A stretch of DNA of 64,000 nucleotides from Spirochaeta sp. UBA5339. GTDB taxonomy: Bacteria > Spirochaetota > Spirochaetia > DSM-2461. The translations under genes and the position numbers were made by a program. A model generated the notes under the pieces. The model made no database searches, was not told the DNA's origin, and saw only the letters and a program-made list of their open reading frames with translations. The stretch covers positions 1-64,000 of the forward strand of contig DHQL01000012.1 in NCBI GenBank assembly GCA_002408085.1, given 5' to 3'. Positions 25,308-32,463 of this stretch are shown piece by piece (the first letter of the stretch is position 1; the number at the start of each line of letters is the position of its first letter).

Positions 25308-25309
25308 GG

Positions 25310-26257
25310 ATGTCTATGGTATATGAGAATTTCGAGCAGCTGATAGAGTCCAGAATTGCTCATGGAAAGAAGAAAAAGACAGTGGCCCTGGTGTGCGCCG
25401 ATGAGGATCATGCCCTGGCCGCGGTTATGGAGGCGGGAAAGAAGGGAATCGTCAAACCCCTGCTTATCGCCGAAGAAGAGAAGCTGAAGCCCGTTCTGGA
25501 ACCCTACAAGGACTACTGCGACTATGAGATCATTCCCGTGGGGAGTGAGGATGAGGCCCTGCAGGCCATGGTGGATGCCGTTTCAAGCGGAAGAGCCGAT
25601 GCCATTATGAAGGGGCTGATTCAGACGGGAGACCTGATGAGGGCGGTTGTGTCCTCAAAAAGCGGACTGCGGACCGGCTCTCTGATGTCGGGAATGGTTG
25701 TGGTGAAGATTCCGACCTACCACAAGCTCCTCTGTGTCACCGACCCCGGTCTGGTGACCTATCCCGATGTGGAGCAGAAGAAGCAGATGATCAACAACGC
25801 CGTGGGAACCCTGCTGAAAATGGGATTTGACGAGCCCAAGGTGGCAGTTCTGGCCGCCGTGGACAGGGTTAATCCCAAGATGCCCGAGTCCCTGGACGGA
25901 CTGGCCCTGAAGGAGCTGAACTCCAAAGGGGAAATCCCCGGATGTATAGTGGAAGGACCCATATCCTACGACCTGGCGGTCCATAAGGAGTCTGCCGAGA
26001 TCAAGGGATATGAGAGCCCCGTCGCCGGGGATGCGGATGTCCTTCTCTGTCACAATATTGCCGTTGCAAACTCCCTTGTGAAGAGTCTTGTCTTCTCCGC
26101 CGGAGGTACCGCCGGGGCCGTGGTTGTGGGGGCGAAGGTTCCCATCGTACTGCCCTCACGGGCCGCCAGCACCGAGGAGAAATTTCATTCACTGGTTCTG
26201 GCCGCTTCATTGGACCAGGATCAGGATGGGGACCAGGCTTCGGAAGGGGAGGGCTGA
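25310..26257 (+). CDS. ptb: Phosphate butyryltransferase-like enzyme
   Basis: The 315-residue protein matches the phosphate acetyl/butyryltransferase family in its shorter Ptb form. Recognisable blocks are VALVCADEDHAL, ADAIMKGLIQTGDLMRAV, SGLRTGSLMSGM and the C-terminal AVANSLVKSLVFSAGGTAGA. It swaps CoA for phosphate on butyryl-CoA. It is followed, one base after its TGA, by butyrate kinase, so the two make butyrate and ATP. Other short acyl groups are possible substrates. Confidence 0.9.
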   Translation: MSMVYENFEQLIESRIAHGKKKKTVALVCADEDHALAAVMEAGKKGIVKPLLIAEEEKLKPVLEPYKDYCDYEIIPVGSEDEALQAMVDAVSSGRADAIMKGLIQTGDLMRAVVSSKSGLRTGSLMSGMVVVKIPTYHKLLCVTDPGLVTYPDVEQKKQMINNAVGTLLKMGFDEPKVAVLAAVDRVNPKMPESLDGLALKELNSKGEIPGCIVEGPISYDLAVHKESAEIKGYESPVAGDADVLLCHNIAVANSLVKSLVFSAGGTAGAVVVGAKVPIVLPSRAASTEEKFHSLVLAASLDQDQDGDQASEGEG

Positions 26258-26258
26258 T

Positions 26259-27383
26259 ATGGAATGCAAACACCTGATTCTTGCCATCAATCCCGGCTCA
26301 ACCAGCACCAAGATTGCCGTGTTCCGGGAGTATGAAAAGCTCTTTGCCCATGATGTCTTTCATGATGCCGACGCTCTCCACTCCTTTCCCTCCATCATGG
26401 ATCAGCTTGACTACCGCAGGGACATGATCGTGGCCAATCTGGAGGCCGAGGGGTATAAGATTTCCGATTTCGACGCCTTTGTGGGGAGGGGCGGGGGACT
26501 TAACCCCTGTGCCGGCGGTACCTACCGGGTCGGCAGCCGCCTGCTGTCGGATGCCAGGACGAACTCCTTCCATCCCGCCTCCCTGGGTTCGGTTATCGCC
26601 GATGAGTTCGCCTCCGTCGCCGGAAAGCCCGCCTTTGTGGTCAATCCTCCCGATGTGGATGAACTGACTCCCGTTGCCCGGATCACCGGACTGAAGGATG
26701 TCTACCGTGAGAGCCGCTTTCACGCCCTGAGCCACAAGGAAGTGGGCCGCCGTGCGGCAAAGGAACTGGGAAAGAAGTACGGTGAGGTGAACCTGATCGT
26801 GGCCCATATCGGCGGAGGAATCTCCGTCGGCGCCCACAGGAAGGGGAAGATCATCGACACCAACGACCTGATGAACGGCGACTGCCCCATGGCCCCCACC
26901 AGGGCCGGAACCCTGGCTCCCGGACAGATCGTAAATATGTGCTACTCCGGAAAATACTCACAGGATGATATGAGGGCCCTGATCCTGAAAAACGGAGGCT
27001 TTGTCAGTCACTTCGGAACCAGCGATGTTCTGGAGATCCTGAAGATGGCCGACGAGGGCAGCGGCAAGGCCGCCCTGGTCTTTGATTCCATGATCTATCA
27101 GATCGGAAAGCAGATCGGCTCCTTTGCCGCGGTTCTCCACGGTGAGGTTGACGGAATCGTGCTGACCGGGGGCATCGCCCGGTCCGAGCTTCTTGTGGAG
27201 CGCCTGAAGAAGATGACCGGCTTTCTGGCTGACTTTATAGTCTATCCCGGAGAGCTTGAGATGGAAGCCCTGGCGGCGGGAGCCTGCCGCGCCCTTTCCG
27301 GGGAGGTAGAGGCCGGCGAGTACAGCGGCGATCCCGTCTGGACGGGGTATGAGAACTACAAAGGAGATGACAGTGGCATTTGA
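26259..27383 (+). CDS. buk: Butyrate kinase
   Basis: The 374-residue ASKHA-fold acyl kinase opens with LILAINPGSTSTKIAVF (phosphate loop). It contains FVGRGGGL, SRFHALSHKEVGRRAAKELG, AHIGGGISVGAHRKG, and the ATP-binding GIVLTGGIARSELLVE near residue 300. The product is slightly longer than usual Buk (~355) because of a C-terminal extension. The ATG at 26259 begins one base after the ptb stop. It makes ATP from butyryl phosphate and is the main energy-conserving step visible in the island. The end overlaps the crotonase start by 11 bases. Confidence 0.92.
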   Translation: MECKHLILAINPGSTSTKIAVFREYEKLFAHDVFHDADALHSFPSIMDQLDYRRDMIVANLEAEGYKISDFDAFVGRGGGLNPCAGGTYRVGSRLLSDARTNSFHPASLGSVIADEFASVAGKPAFVVNPPDVDELTPVARITGLKDVYRESRFHALSHKEVGRRAAKELGKKYGEVNLIVAHIGGGISVGAHRKGKIIDTNDLMNGDCPMAPTRAGTLAPGQIVNMCYSGKYSQDDMRALILKNGGFVSHFGTSDVLEILKMADEGSGKAALVFDSMIYQIGKQIGSFAAVLHGEVDGIVLTGGIARSELLVERLKKMTGFLADFIVYPGELEMEALAAGACRALSGEVEAGEYSGDPVWTGYENYKGDDSGI

Positions 27384-28152
27384 AAATATTGTCTACACCG
27401 AGGCTGACGGGATCGCTCAGATCGAAATCAGCCGTCCCAGGGCATTCAACGCCCTGAACACAAAGACCAACAGCGAGCTGGAACAGGCCCTGGAGCAGAT
27501 CGAAGGAAACCCTGAAATCCGTGTTCTGATTATCAGGGGCAGCGAGAAGGTCTTTGTGGCGGGAGCCGATGTGAGCGAGCTGATGGATGCGGGGCCCGAC
27601 GAGGCCCTGGACAACTGCTGCCTGGCCCACAGGGTGTTCCAGACCATTGAGAATCTGGATATTCCCGTAATCGCCGCCGTTAACGGTCCCGCCCTGGGAG
27701 GGGGACTGGAACTGGCTCTGAGCTGCGACTTCCGTATCGGCGGAGAGGGATCGGTCTTCGGCCTTCCCGAGATCAACCTGGGGATTATCCCCGGCGCCGG
27801 CGGAACCCAGAGACTGGCCCGTCTTGTGGGACTGGCCCACGCCAGGGAGATGATCTTCCTGGGTGAGAAGATCAAGTCCGAAAGGGCCCTGGAGATCGGC
27901 CTGATCAACAGACGGGTTGCCGATGACGTGGTGAAGGATGAGGCACTGGCACTGGCCGGAAAGCTCTGCAAGCGGCCGGCGAAGGCCCTGGCCCTGGCCA
28001 AGGAGTGCGTGAACTACAGCACCAATGCCGATCTGGGACGGGGACTTGAGTTCGAGAAGAAGAAGTTCTCCTCCGCCTTCGCCACGGCGGATCAGAAGGA
28101 AGGAATGAAGGCATTCTTTGAGAGAAGGGCGCCTGTCTTTACGAATAAGTAA
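27373..28152 (+). CDS. crt: Crotonase (3-hydroxybutyryl-CoA dehydratase type)
   Basis: The 259-residue enoyl-CoA hydratase has FVAGADVSELMD, the first catalytic Glu in GGGLELALSCDFRIGG, and the second in FGLPEINLGIIPGAGG. Both are present, so it should dehydrate 3-hydroxybutyryl-CoA to crotonyl-CoA or the reverse. I prefer the GTG at 27373, six bases after AAGGAG, because the ATG at 27367 touches the ribosome site and leaves no spacer. It overlaps buk by 11 bases. Hbd, the partner enzyme, lies two genes downstream. Confidence 0.92.
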   Translation: MAFENIVYTEADGIAQIEISRPRAFNALNTKTNSELEQALEQIEGNPEIRVLIIRGSEKVFVAGADVSELMDAGPDEALDNCCLAHRVFQTIENLDIPVIAAVNGPALGGGLELALSCDFRIGGEGSVFGLPEINLGIIPGAGGTQRLARLVGLAHAREMIFLGEKIKSERALEIGLINRRVADDVVKDEALALAGKLCKRPAKALALAKECVNYSTNADLGRGLEFEKKKFSSAFATADQKEGMKAFFERRAPVFTNK

Positions 28153-28175
28153 ATAAAAGCATAAAGGAGAAAATT

Positions 28176-29753
28176 ATGGGTATAGGAACATATGAGGAGT
28201 ATAAAGAGCGTCTTTTGAAGATGAAGCCGAATGTCTATCTCCACGGCAAGAAGATCGACCGTTCGGGAGACTGGATCGACGGCGGCTGTTATGTAATGAA
28301 GCAGACCTATGACGCGGCCAACGATCCCGAGTACGAGGATCTGTGCACCTGTACATCCCACCTGACAGGAAAGAAGATCAGCCGCTGGACCCACATTCAC
28401 CGGAGCCAGGACGACCTGTTCAAGAAACAGCTGATGACCCGGGTTATGTGTCACAGGGTGGGAGGCTGTACCCAGAGATGTATGGGTACCGACGCCCTGA
28501 ACGCCCTGGCCGTTGTAACCTACGATATGGACCAGGCCTGCGGCACAAAATACCATGAGCGCTTCAACAAGTACCTTGAGTACGCCCAGGAGAAGGACCT
28601 TGTTATCAACTGCGCCCAGACCGATGTTAAGGGGTCCAGAAACCCCATGTACAAGAGGGCCCATATGCAGCCGGACCCCGACCAGTTTGTAAGGGTCGTG
28701 GAAACCGATGTGGACGGAATCGGCCTGGACGGAAAACCCTGTAAGGGTATGATTGTCCGGGGTGCAAAGATCTGTAACTCCAACGCCCCCTATGTGGACG
28801 AGATCATCGTAACTCCCACCAAATTTATGGGTGCCGGAGATGAGGCCTACGCCGTCTCCTTCGCTCTTCCCGGAGACTGGGAGGGAGTCAAGCTGATGGC
28901 TCTTCCCGGAAAGCACCATGAGAGAAAGCACATCAAGGCACCCTTTGCCGAGGTGGGTGATGTTGAGTCCCTGACCATCTTCGACGACGTCTTTGTACCC
29001 GAGGACAGAATCTTTATGAACGGTCTGGACCAGCCCGATGTTCTTCAGTACGCCGGATACCTGGCCCTGATGTTCGCCCACTTTCACAGACACTCCTATA
29101 CCGGCTGCAAGACCGCCGTTTCCGAGTGTATCGCCGCACAGGCCGCCCTTGTTGCCGATGTCAACGATATTGCCAGGGCCTCCCATGTAAGGGAGAAGAT
29201 CTCCGATATCGTCGGTACCGCAGAGCTGGTATTCGCCGCCGGTCAGGCATCAGCCCTGAGAGCCGTGGAGTTCCCCAACGGTTCCTGGGTTCCCGATGAG
29301 GTCCTTACCAATGCCGGAAGGAAGCTGGCGGGACAGAAGATCTACCACGAGTATGAGATTCTGGCGGACCTGACAGGGGGAATCTCAGCATCCCTTCCCA
29401 CTGAGGAGTCCTTCTACGATCCCGAAACGGCGGAACTCTGCAACAAGTACATTATGAGAAATCCCGCCTATACCGCCGAGGAGACCCACAGGGTTATGAG
29501 GATGATGGAGAACAAGCTCTGCGACGCCTTTGAAGGCGCCCAGGCGGTGGCCGGTGTTCACGGGGGAGGTTCCCCTCTGATGGAGACCATTACCATGATG
29601 TCCCGCTACGATCTGGAGCCCCTGAAGAATATTGCCAAGTATCTGGCGGGGTTTGAGGGCCACGACAAGTGTCCCCGTTACGAGAGGGAGACCGTTACCC
29701 CCAGGGCCATGCTGGAGCGCTTCAGAAAGACCGAGGTAAATAAAAAGAAATAG
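28176..29753 (+). CDS. abfD: 4-Hydroxybutyryl-CoA dehydratase / vinylacetyl-CoA isomerase-like
   Basis: The 525-residue protein belongs to the HpaB/AbfD flavin family. The [4Fe-4S] ligands of clostridial AbfD (Cys99, Cys103, His292, Cys299) correspond to Cys98 and Cys102 (GGCTQRC) and to His304 and Cys311 (HRHSYTGCK). Tyr308 and Lys312 match the catalytic Tyr296 and Lys300, so the full radical-dehydratase active site is present and an HpaB-type monooxygenase is excluded. AbfD turns 4-hydroxybutyryl-CoA into crotonyl-CoA. The usual partners (4-hydroxybutyrate dehydrogenase, its CoA-transferase, succinate semialdehyde enzymes) are absent from this window, so its real substrate may differ. A terminator follows at 29775. 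Confidence 0.88.
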   Translation: MGIGTYEEYKERLLKMKPNVYLHGKKIDRSGDWIDGGCYVMKQTYDAANDPEYEDLCTCTSHLTGKKISRWTHIHRSQDDLFKKQLMTRVMCHRVGGCTQRCMGTDALNALAVVTYDMDQACGTKYHERFNKYLEYAQEKDLVINCAQTDVKGSRNPMYKRAHMQPDPDQFVRVVETDVDGIGLDGKPCKGMIVRGAKICNSNAPYVDEIIVTPTKFMGAGDEAYAVSFALPGDWEGVKLMALPGKHHERKHIKAPFAEVGDVESLTIFDDVFVPEDRIFMNGLDQPDVLQYAGYLALMFAHFHRHSYTGCKTAVSECIAAQAALVADVNDIARASHVREKISDIVGTAELVFAAGQASALRAVEFPNGSWVPDEVLTNAGRKLAGQKIYHEYEILADLTGGISASLPTEESFYDPETAELCNKYIMRNPAYTAEETHRVMRMMENKLCDAFEGAQAVAGVHGGGSPLMETITMMSRYDLEPLKNIAKYLAGFEGHDKCPRYERETVTPRAMLERFRKTEVNKKK

Positions 29754-29774
29754 GAGAAATCCGGTTTTGACGCC

Positions 29775-29800
29775 AGCCCGGAGGGATCTCCGGGCTTTTT
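29775..29800 (+). terminator. Strong terminator between abfD and hbd
   Basis: AGCCCGGAG (29775-29783) and CTCCGGGCT (29788-29796) pair perfectly around GGAT, and a T run ends at 29800. It sits inside an otherwise functional gene set and should reduce hbd expression unless read through. Confidence 0.88.
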
Positions 29801-29823
29801 ATGAAAGCTATCAGGAGAAACAT

Positions 29824-30681
29824 ATGGATATTAAAACAATAGGTGTTGTCGGAGCCGGCGCCATGGGGGGAGGCATCGCCCACCAGGCTGCCAAATGCGG
29901 ACTGAATGTGATCCTCTGCGACGTGAAGCAGGAGTTTGTGGACGGTGCCGTGGACCGGGCCTCAAAGCTGATGGACCGTCAGATCACCAGGGGAAAGATT
30001 ACCAAAGATGAGAAGACGGCCATCCTTTCCAGAATGAAGACCACCACCGATATGAAGGATATGGCGGCAGCAGACTTTGTGGTTGAGGCCATTATCGAGG
30101 ATCTTAAGATCAAACAGGATGTCTTTAAGGCTCTTGATGAAATCTGCCGGCAGGAGGTTATCCTGGCGACCAACACCTCCTCCATGTCCGTAACCAGCAT
30201 TGCCTCGGCAACAGGACGTGCCGACAGGGTTGTGGGCATGCACTTCTTCAATCCCGTTCAGGTGATGAAGCTTGTTGAGATTATCAAGGGTTACGGCAGC
30301 AGCGAAGAGACCCTGGAAACCGTAAAACAGGTCTCCGAAGCCCTGGGTAAAACCTGCATTGTCGCCGAAAAGGATACTCCGGGATTTGTGGTGAACAGAC
30401 TGCTTTTCGTCCTCTTTTCCGAGTCCATGAAGATGGTTGAGGAGGGTATTGCCACTCCCGAGGACATCGATACGGGAATCAAACTCGGACTGGGTCACCC
30501 CATGGGTCCCTTTCAGCTGATGGACGAGATCGGCGGACTGGATCTGGCCAGTTCCGTTCTCAACTATTTCTATAAGGAGACAGGAGATGCCAAGTGGGCT
30601 GTCCCCCACAATATGAAGTCTCTGATCCGCGCCGGAAGGGTGGGGAAGAAGGCCGGTGCCGGCTGGTATGAGTACAGCTGA
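29824..30681 (+). CDS. hbd: 3-Hydroxybutyryl-CoA dehydrogenase
   Basis: The 285-residue protein has GVVGAGAMGGGIAHQ (NAD(P) fold, residues 6-20), the catalytic His in VGMHFFNPVQVMKLVEII, TPGFVVNRLL, and the C-terminal GLGHPMGPFQLMDEIGGLD. The length is standard for the short bacterial form. It interconverts acetoacetyl-CoA and 3-hydroxybutyryl-CoA and links the thiolases to crotonase. The ATG at 29824 follows AGGAG; an upstream frame extension lies inside the terminator and is rejected. It is separated from the rest of the operon by that terminator. Confidence 0.93.
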   Translation: MDIKTIGVVGAGAMGGGIAHQAAKCGLNVILCDVKQEFVDGAVDRASKLMDRQITRGKITKDEKTAILSRMKTTTDMKDMAAADFVVEAIIEDLKIKQDVFKALDEICRQEVILATNTSSMSVTSIASATGRADRVVGMHFFNPVQVMKLVEIIKGYGSSEETLETVKQVSEALGKTCIVAEKDTPGFVVNRLLFVLFSESMKMVEEGIATPEDIDTGIKLGLGHPMGPFQLMDEIGGLDLASSVLNYFYKETGDAKWAVPHNMKSLIRAGRVGKKAGAGWYEYS

Positions 30682-30698
30682 TCTCATTCGAATATATG

Positions 30699-30726
30699 TC
30701 CGGGCCCCTGGGTCCGGATTTTTTTT
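30699..30726 (+). terminator. Rho-independent terminator after hbd
   Basis: TCCGGGCCC (30699-30707) pairs with GGGTCCGGA (30710-30718) through one G-U, and eight T residues follow. It closes the butyrate gene set before the AraC regulator. Confidence 0.85.
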
Positions 30727-30820
30727 GTGTTCACTCAAATGGCCGCCGGGGTATTAAAATTCCTTGACGGCTGATCAAAAAGGGCTCTATCCTTTACATA
30801 CTTTTTCGGGAGAAGTAGTT

Positions 30821-30844
30821 TTCCTCCCCATTCAGGGGGAGGAA
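30821..30844 (+). promoter_or_regulatory. Hairpin that buries the ribosome site of the AraC regulator
   Basis: TTCCTCCCC (30821-30829) is the exact complement of GGGGAGGAA (30836-30844), with a six-base loop. The 3' arm contains the only good Shine-Dalgarno-like sequence before the regulator's TTG at 30861. Folding would therefore limit translation. Confidence 0.5.
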
Positions 30845-30860
30845 TCGAAATAGATTAACT

Positions 30861-32363
30861 TTGCCGCGATATTTATTAAGATTAAACGATTTTCTATTCT
30901 ACATTCTGCTGGTTCTGCTTGGCCTCTTCGGACTTTCAGGATTTGTGCCTCTTCACAGCTTTCTTACAGGGACCGGCAGCGAACTTTCGGCGGTCTACGG
31001 TGTTGTTATCTTCCTTTTTGCCGTATTTTCCTTCGTATTTGTTCTGAGACATATGAAAATACGTACCAAGGTCCGCCGTCTTGCGGAGCTGATGGACCAG
31101 GAGTCAGGCAACACACCTGAAAAAAGTCTTGCCGCCATCGAAATGGTCGCCTCACGGCTGACAATGATGGACAGGGACCACCATCTGATCCGGATTATGA
31201 AGGATGACAGCCGGGTTCTTACCCCTATTCTTAAAGAACTGACTCATCATGGAGTTTACTTTGATAAAGAGGGATTCATTGTTGTTGCCTTCAATGCATG
31301 TCGTCTTCAGACCATGACTCCCCCCCGTCACTTCAGAACCCGGGACCGTCTGATGAGGGAACTTATCGAAAAGTCCCTTCCCGCCGGTTCCAATGCCTAT
31401 GTACTGGATATGGAGGATATGTACGTCTGTCTCTTCAATGTGGAGTATGAGAAGGGAAGCGCAAAGGAAGAGACTATCAAAAAAGAGGCCGAGGAGTTTG
31501 CCAACATTGTTATTGATAAAGTGAGCAAAACCTTTGAGATCTGCACCACCGCCTCGGTCAGCGAACTCCATCAGGGCGTTACCTCCCTGAAGGCCGCCTA
31601 CCAGGAAGTACAGGGGCTCTTCGAATACAGAAGTATCACCGAGAATCCCGCCCCTGTTATTCACCACAACGACTACTATGTGAGCTTCGACAGCTGGTAC
31701 AAGTTCGGAAACACCTACCATAAGTTCGAAGAGGTCCGCCGCCTGGTTACAAGCATCCATGTGGGAGACTTTACCAATGCCAGGCTTCTGGTAAATGATC
31801 TGATCTCCAATGACTACTCCCGGCTTTATCCCTCCCTGGTTCTGGCCCGGTGCCGTCTGTTCGGACTGATCGATGCCGGAATCAATGCCATGGGCCTTCT
31901 GAAAGGAGATCTGGACCATGAATTCCTTGAGGAGCTTGACCCCTCCACCAGAATCGTCAACTGCAAGTCCTACTCGGACCTGCTGAGGGAGTTCGACTCA
32001 ATCTTTACCTCTATCATCGACTACTACGCCGGTAAGAAGAAGGAGAGTCCCCCCGAGTGGTTCGAGACCATCCTTCAGTATATAGACAGACACTACAACG
32101 ATGTGAATATCAATGTAGCCACCATCGCCGAACACTTTGATATCAGTTCGGCCTACTATGCCAGGGTCTTCAAGAAGATTATGGGGATCTCCCCTCTGGA
32201 CTATATTCACAAGCTGAGAATGCGCAGCGCCAAGAGATTAATGTCCAAGGGAGTCAGTGTAAAGGATGCCGCGTCCATCGTCGGATACGGCAATCCCATT
32301 ACCATGAGCCGGGCATTTAAGAGATATGAAGGGGTGACTCCGGGAAGCTATATCAAACACTAG
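30861..32363 (+). CDS. Membrane-anchored AraC-family transcription regulator
   Basis: The protein is about 500 residues. Two hydrophobic helices near the N-terminus (about residues 11-30 and 42-62) anchor it, a ~330-residue middle region has no recognised sensor, and the last ~100 residues are an AraC double helix-turn-helix (NVATIAEHFDISSAYYARVF, then YIHKLRMRSAKRLM and DAASIVGYGNPITMSRAFKR). The start appears to be TTG at 30861; no ATG or GTG lies nearby in frame. It sits between the butyrate genes and the NuoG/GltD operon and is the most likely regulator of the island. Ligand unknown. Confidence 0.82.
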   Translation: MPRYLLRLNDFLFYILLVLLGLFGLSGFVPLHSFLTGTGSELSAVYGVVIFLFAVFSFVFVLRHMKIRTKVRRLAELMDQESGNTPEKSLAAIEMVASRLTMMDRDHHLIRIMKDDSRVLTPILKELTHHGVYFDKEGFIVVAFNACRLQTMTPPRHFRTRDRLMRELIEKSLPAGSNAYVLDMEDMYVCLFNVEYEKGSAKEETIKKEAEEFANIVIDKVSKTFEICTTASVSELHQGVTSLKAAYQEVQGLFEYRSITENPAPVIHHNDYYVSFDSWYKFGNTYHKFEEVRRLVTSIHVGDFTNARLLVNDLISNDYSRLYPSLVLARCRLFGLIDAGINAMGLLKGDLDHEFLEELDPSTRIVNCKSYSDLLREFDSIFTSIIDYYAGKKKESPPEWFETILQYIDRHYNDVNINVATIAEHFDISSAYYARVFKKIMGISPLDYIHKLRMRSAKRLMSKGVSVKDAASIVGYGNPITMSRAFKRYEGVTPGSYIKH

Positions 32364-32391
32364 CCTGACCTGTGAAATCGTATGCGATAAA

Positions 32392-32437
32392 TACAATATT
32401 GTCTCTTTTTTAACCGACTCTACCCCCCTTACAATCA
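32392..32437 (+). promoter_or_regulatory. Candidate operator TACAATATTGTC plus CCCTTACAAT promoter element
   Basis: TACAAT and ATTGTC (32392-32403) abut to give the palindrome ACAATATTGT. CCCTTACAATCA (32426-32437) follows and supplies a -10-like TACAAT (32430-32435) about 30 bases before the gene start. The same two elements occur upstream of 35391, and in weaker form upstream of 13537. Confidence 0.4.
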
Positions 32438-32463
32438 CAGTTAGTACAAAAAAACGGAGTTGT

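Noticed and set aside
28176..29753. 4-Hydroxyphenylacetate 3-monooxygenase (HpaB) for the AbfD-like gene
   Set aside because: The four [4Fe-4S] ligands and the Tyr/Lys pair specific to 4-hydroxybutyryl-CoA dehydratase are all present; HpaB lacks them.
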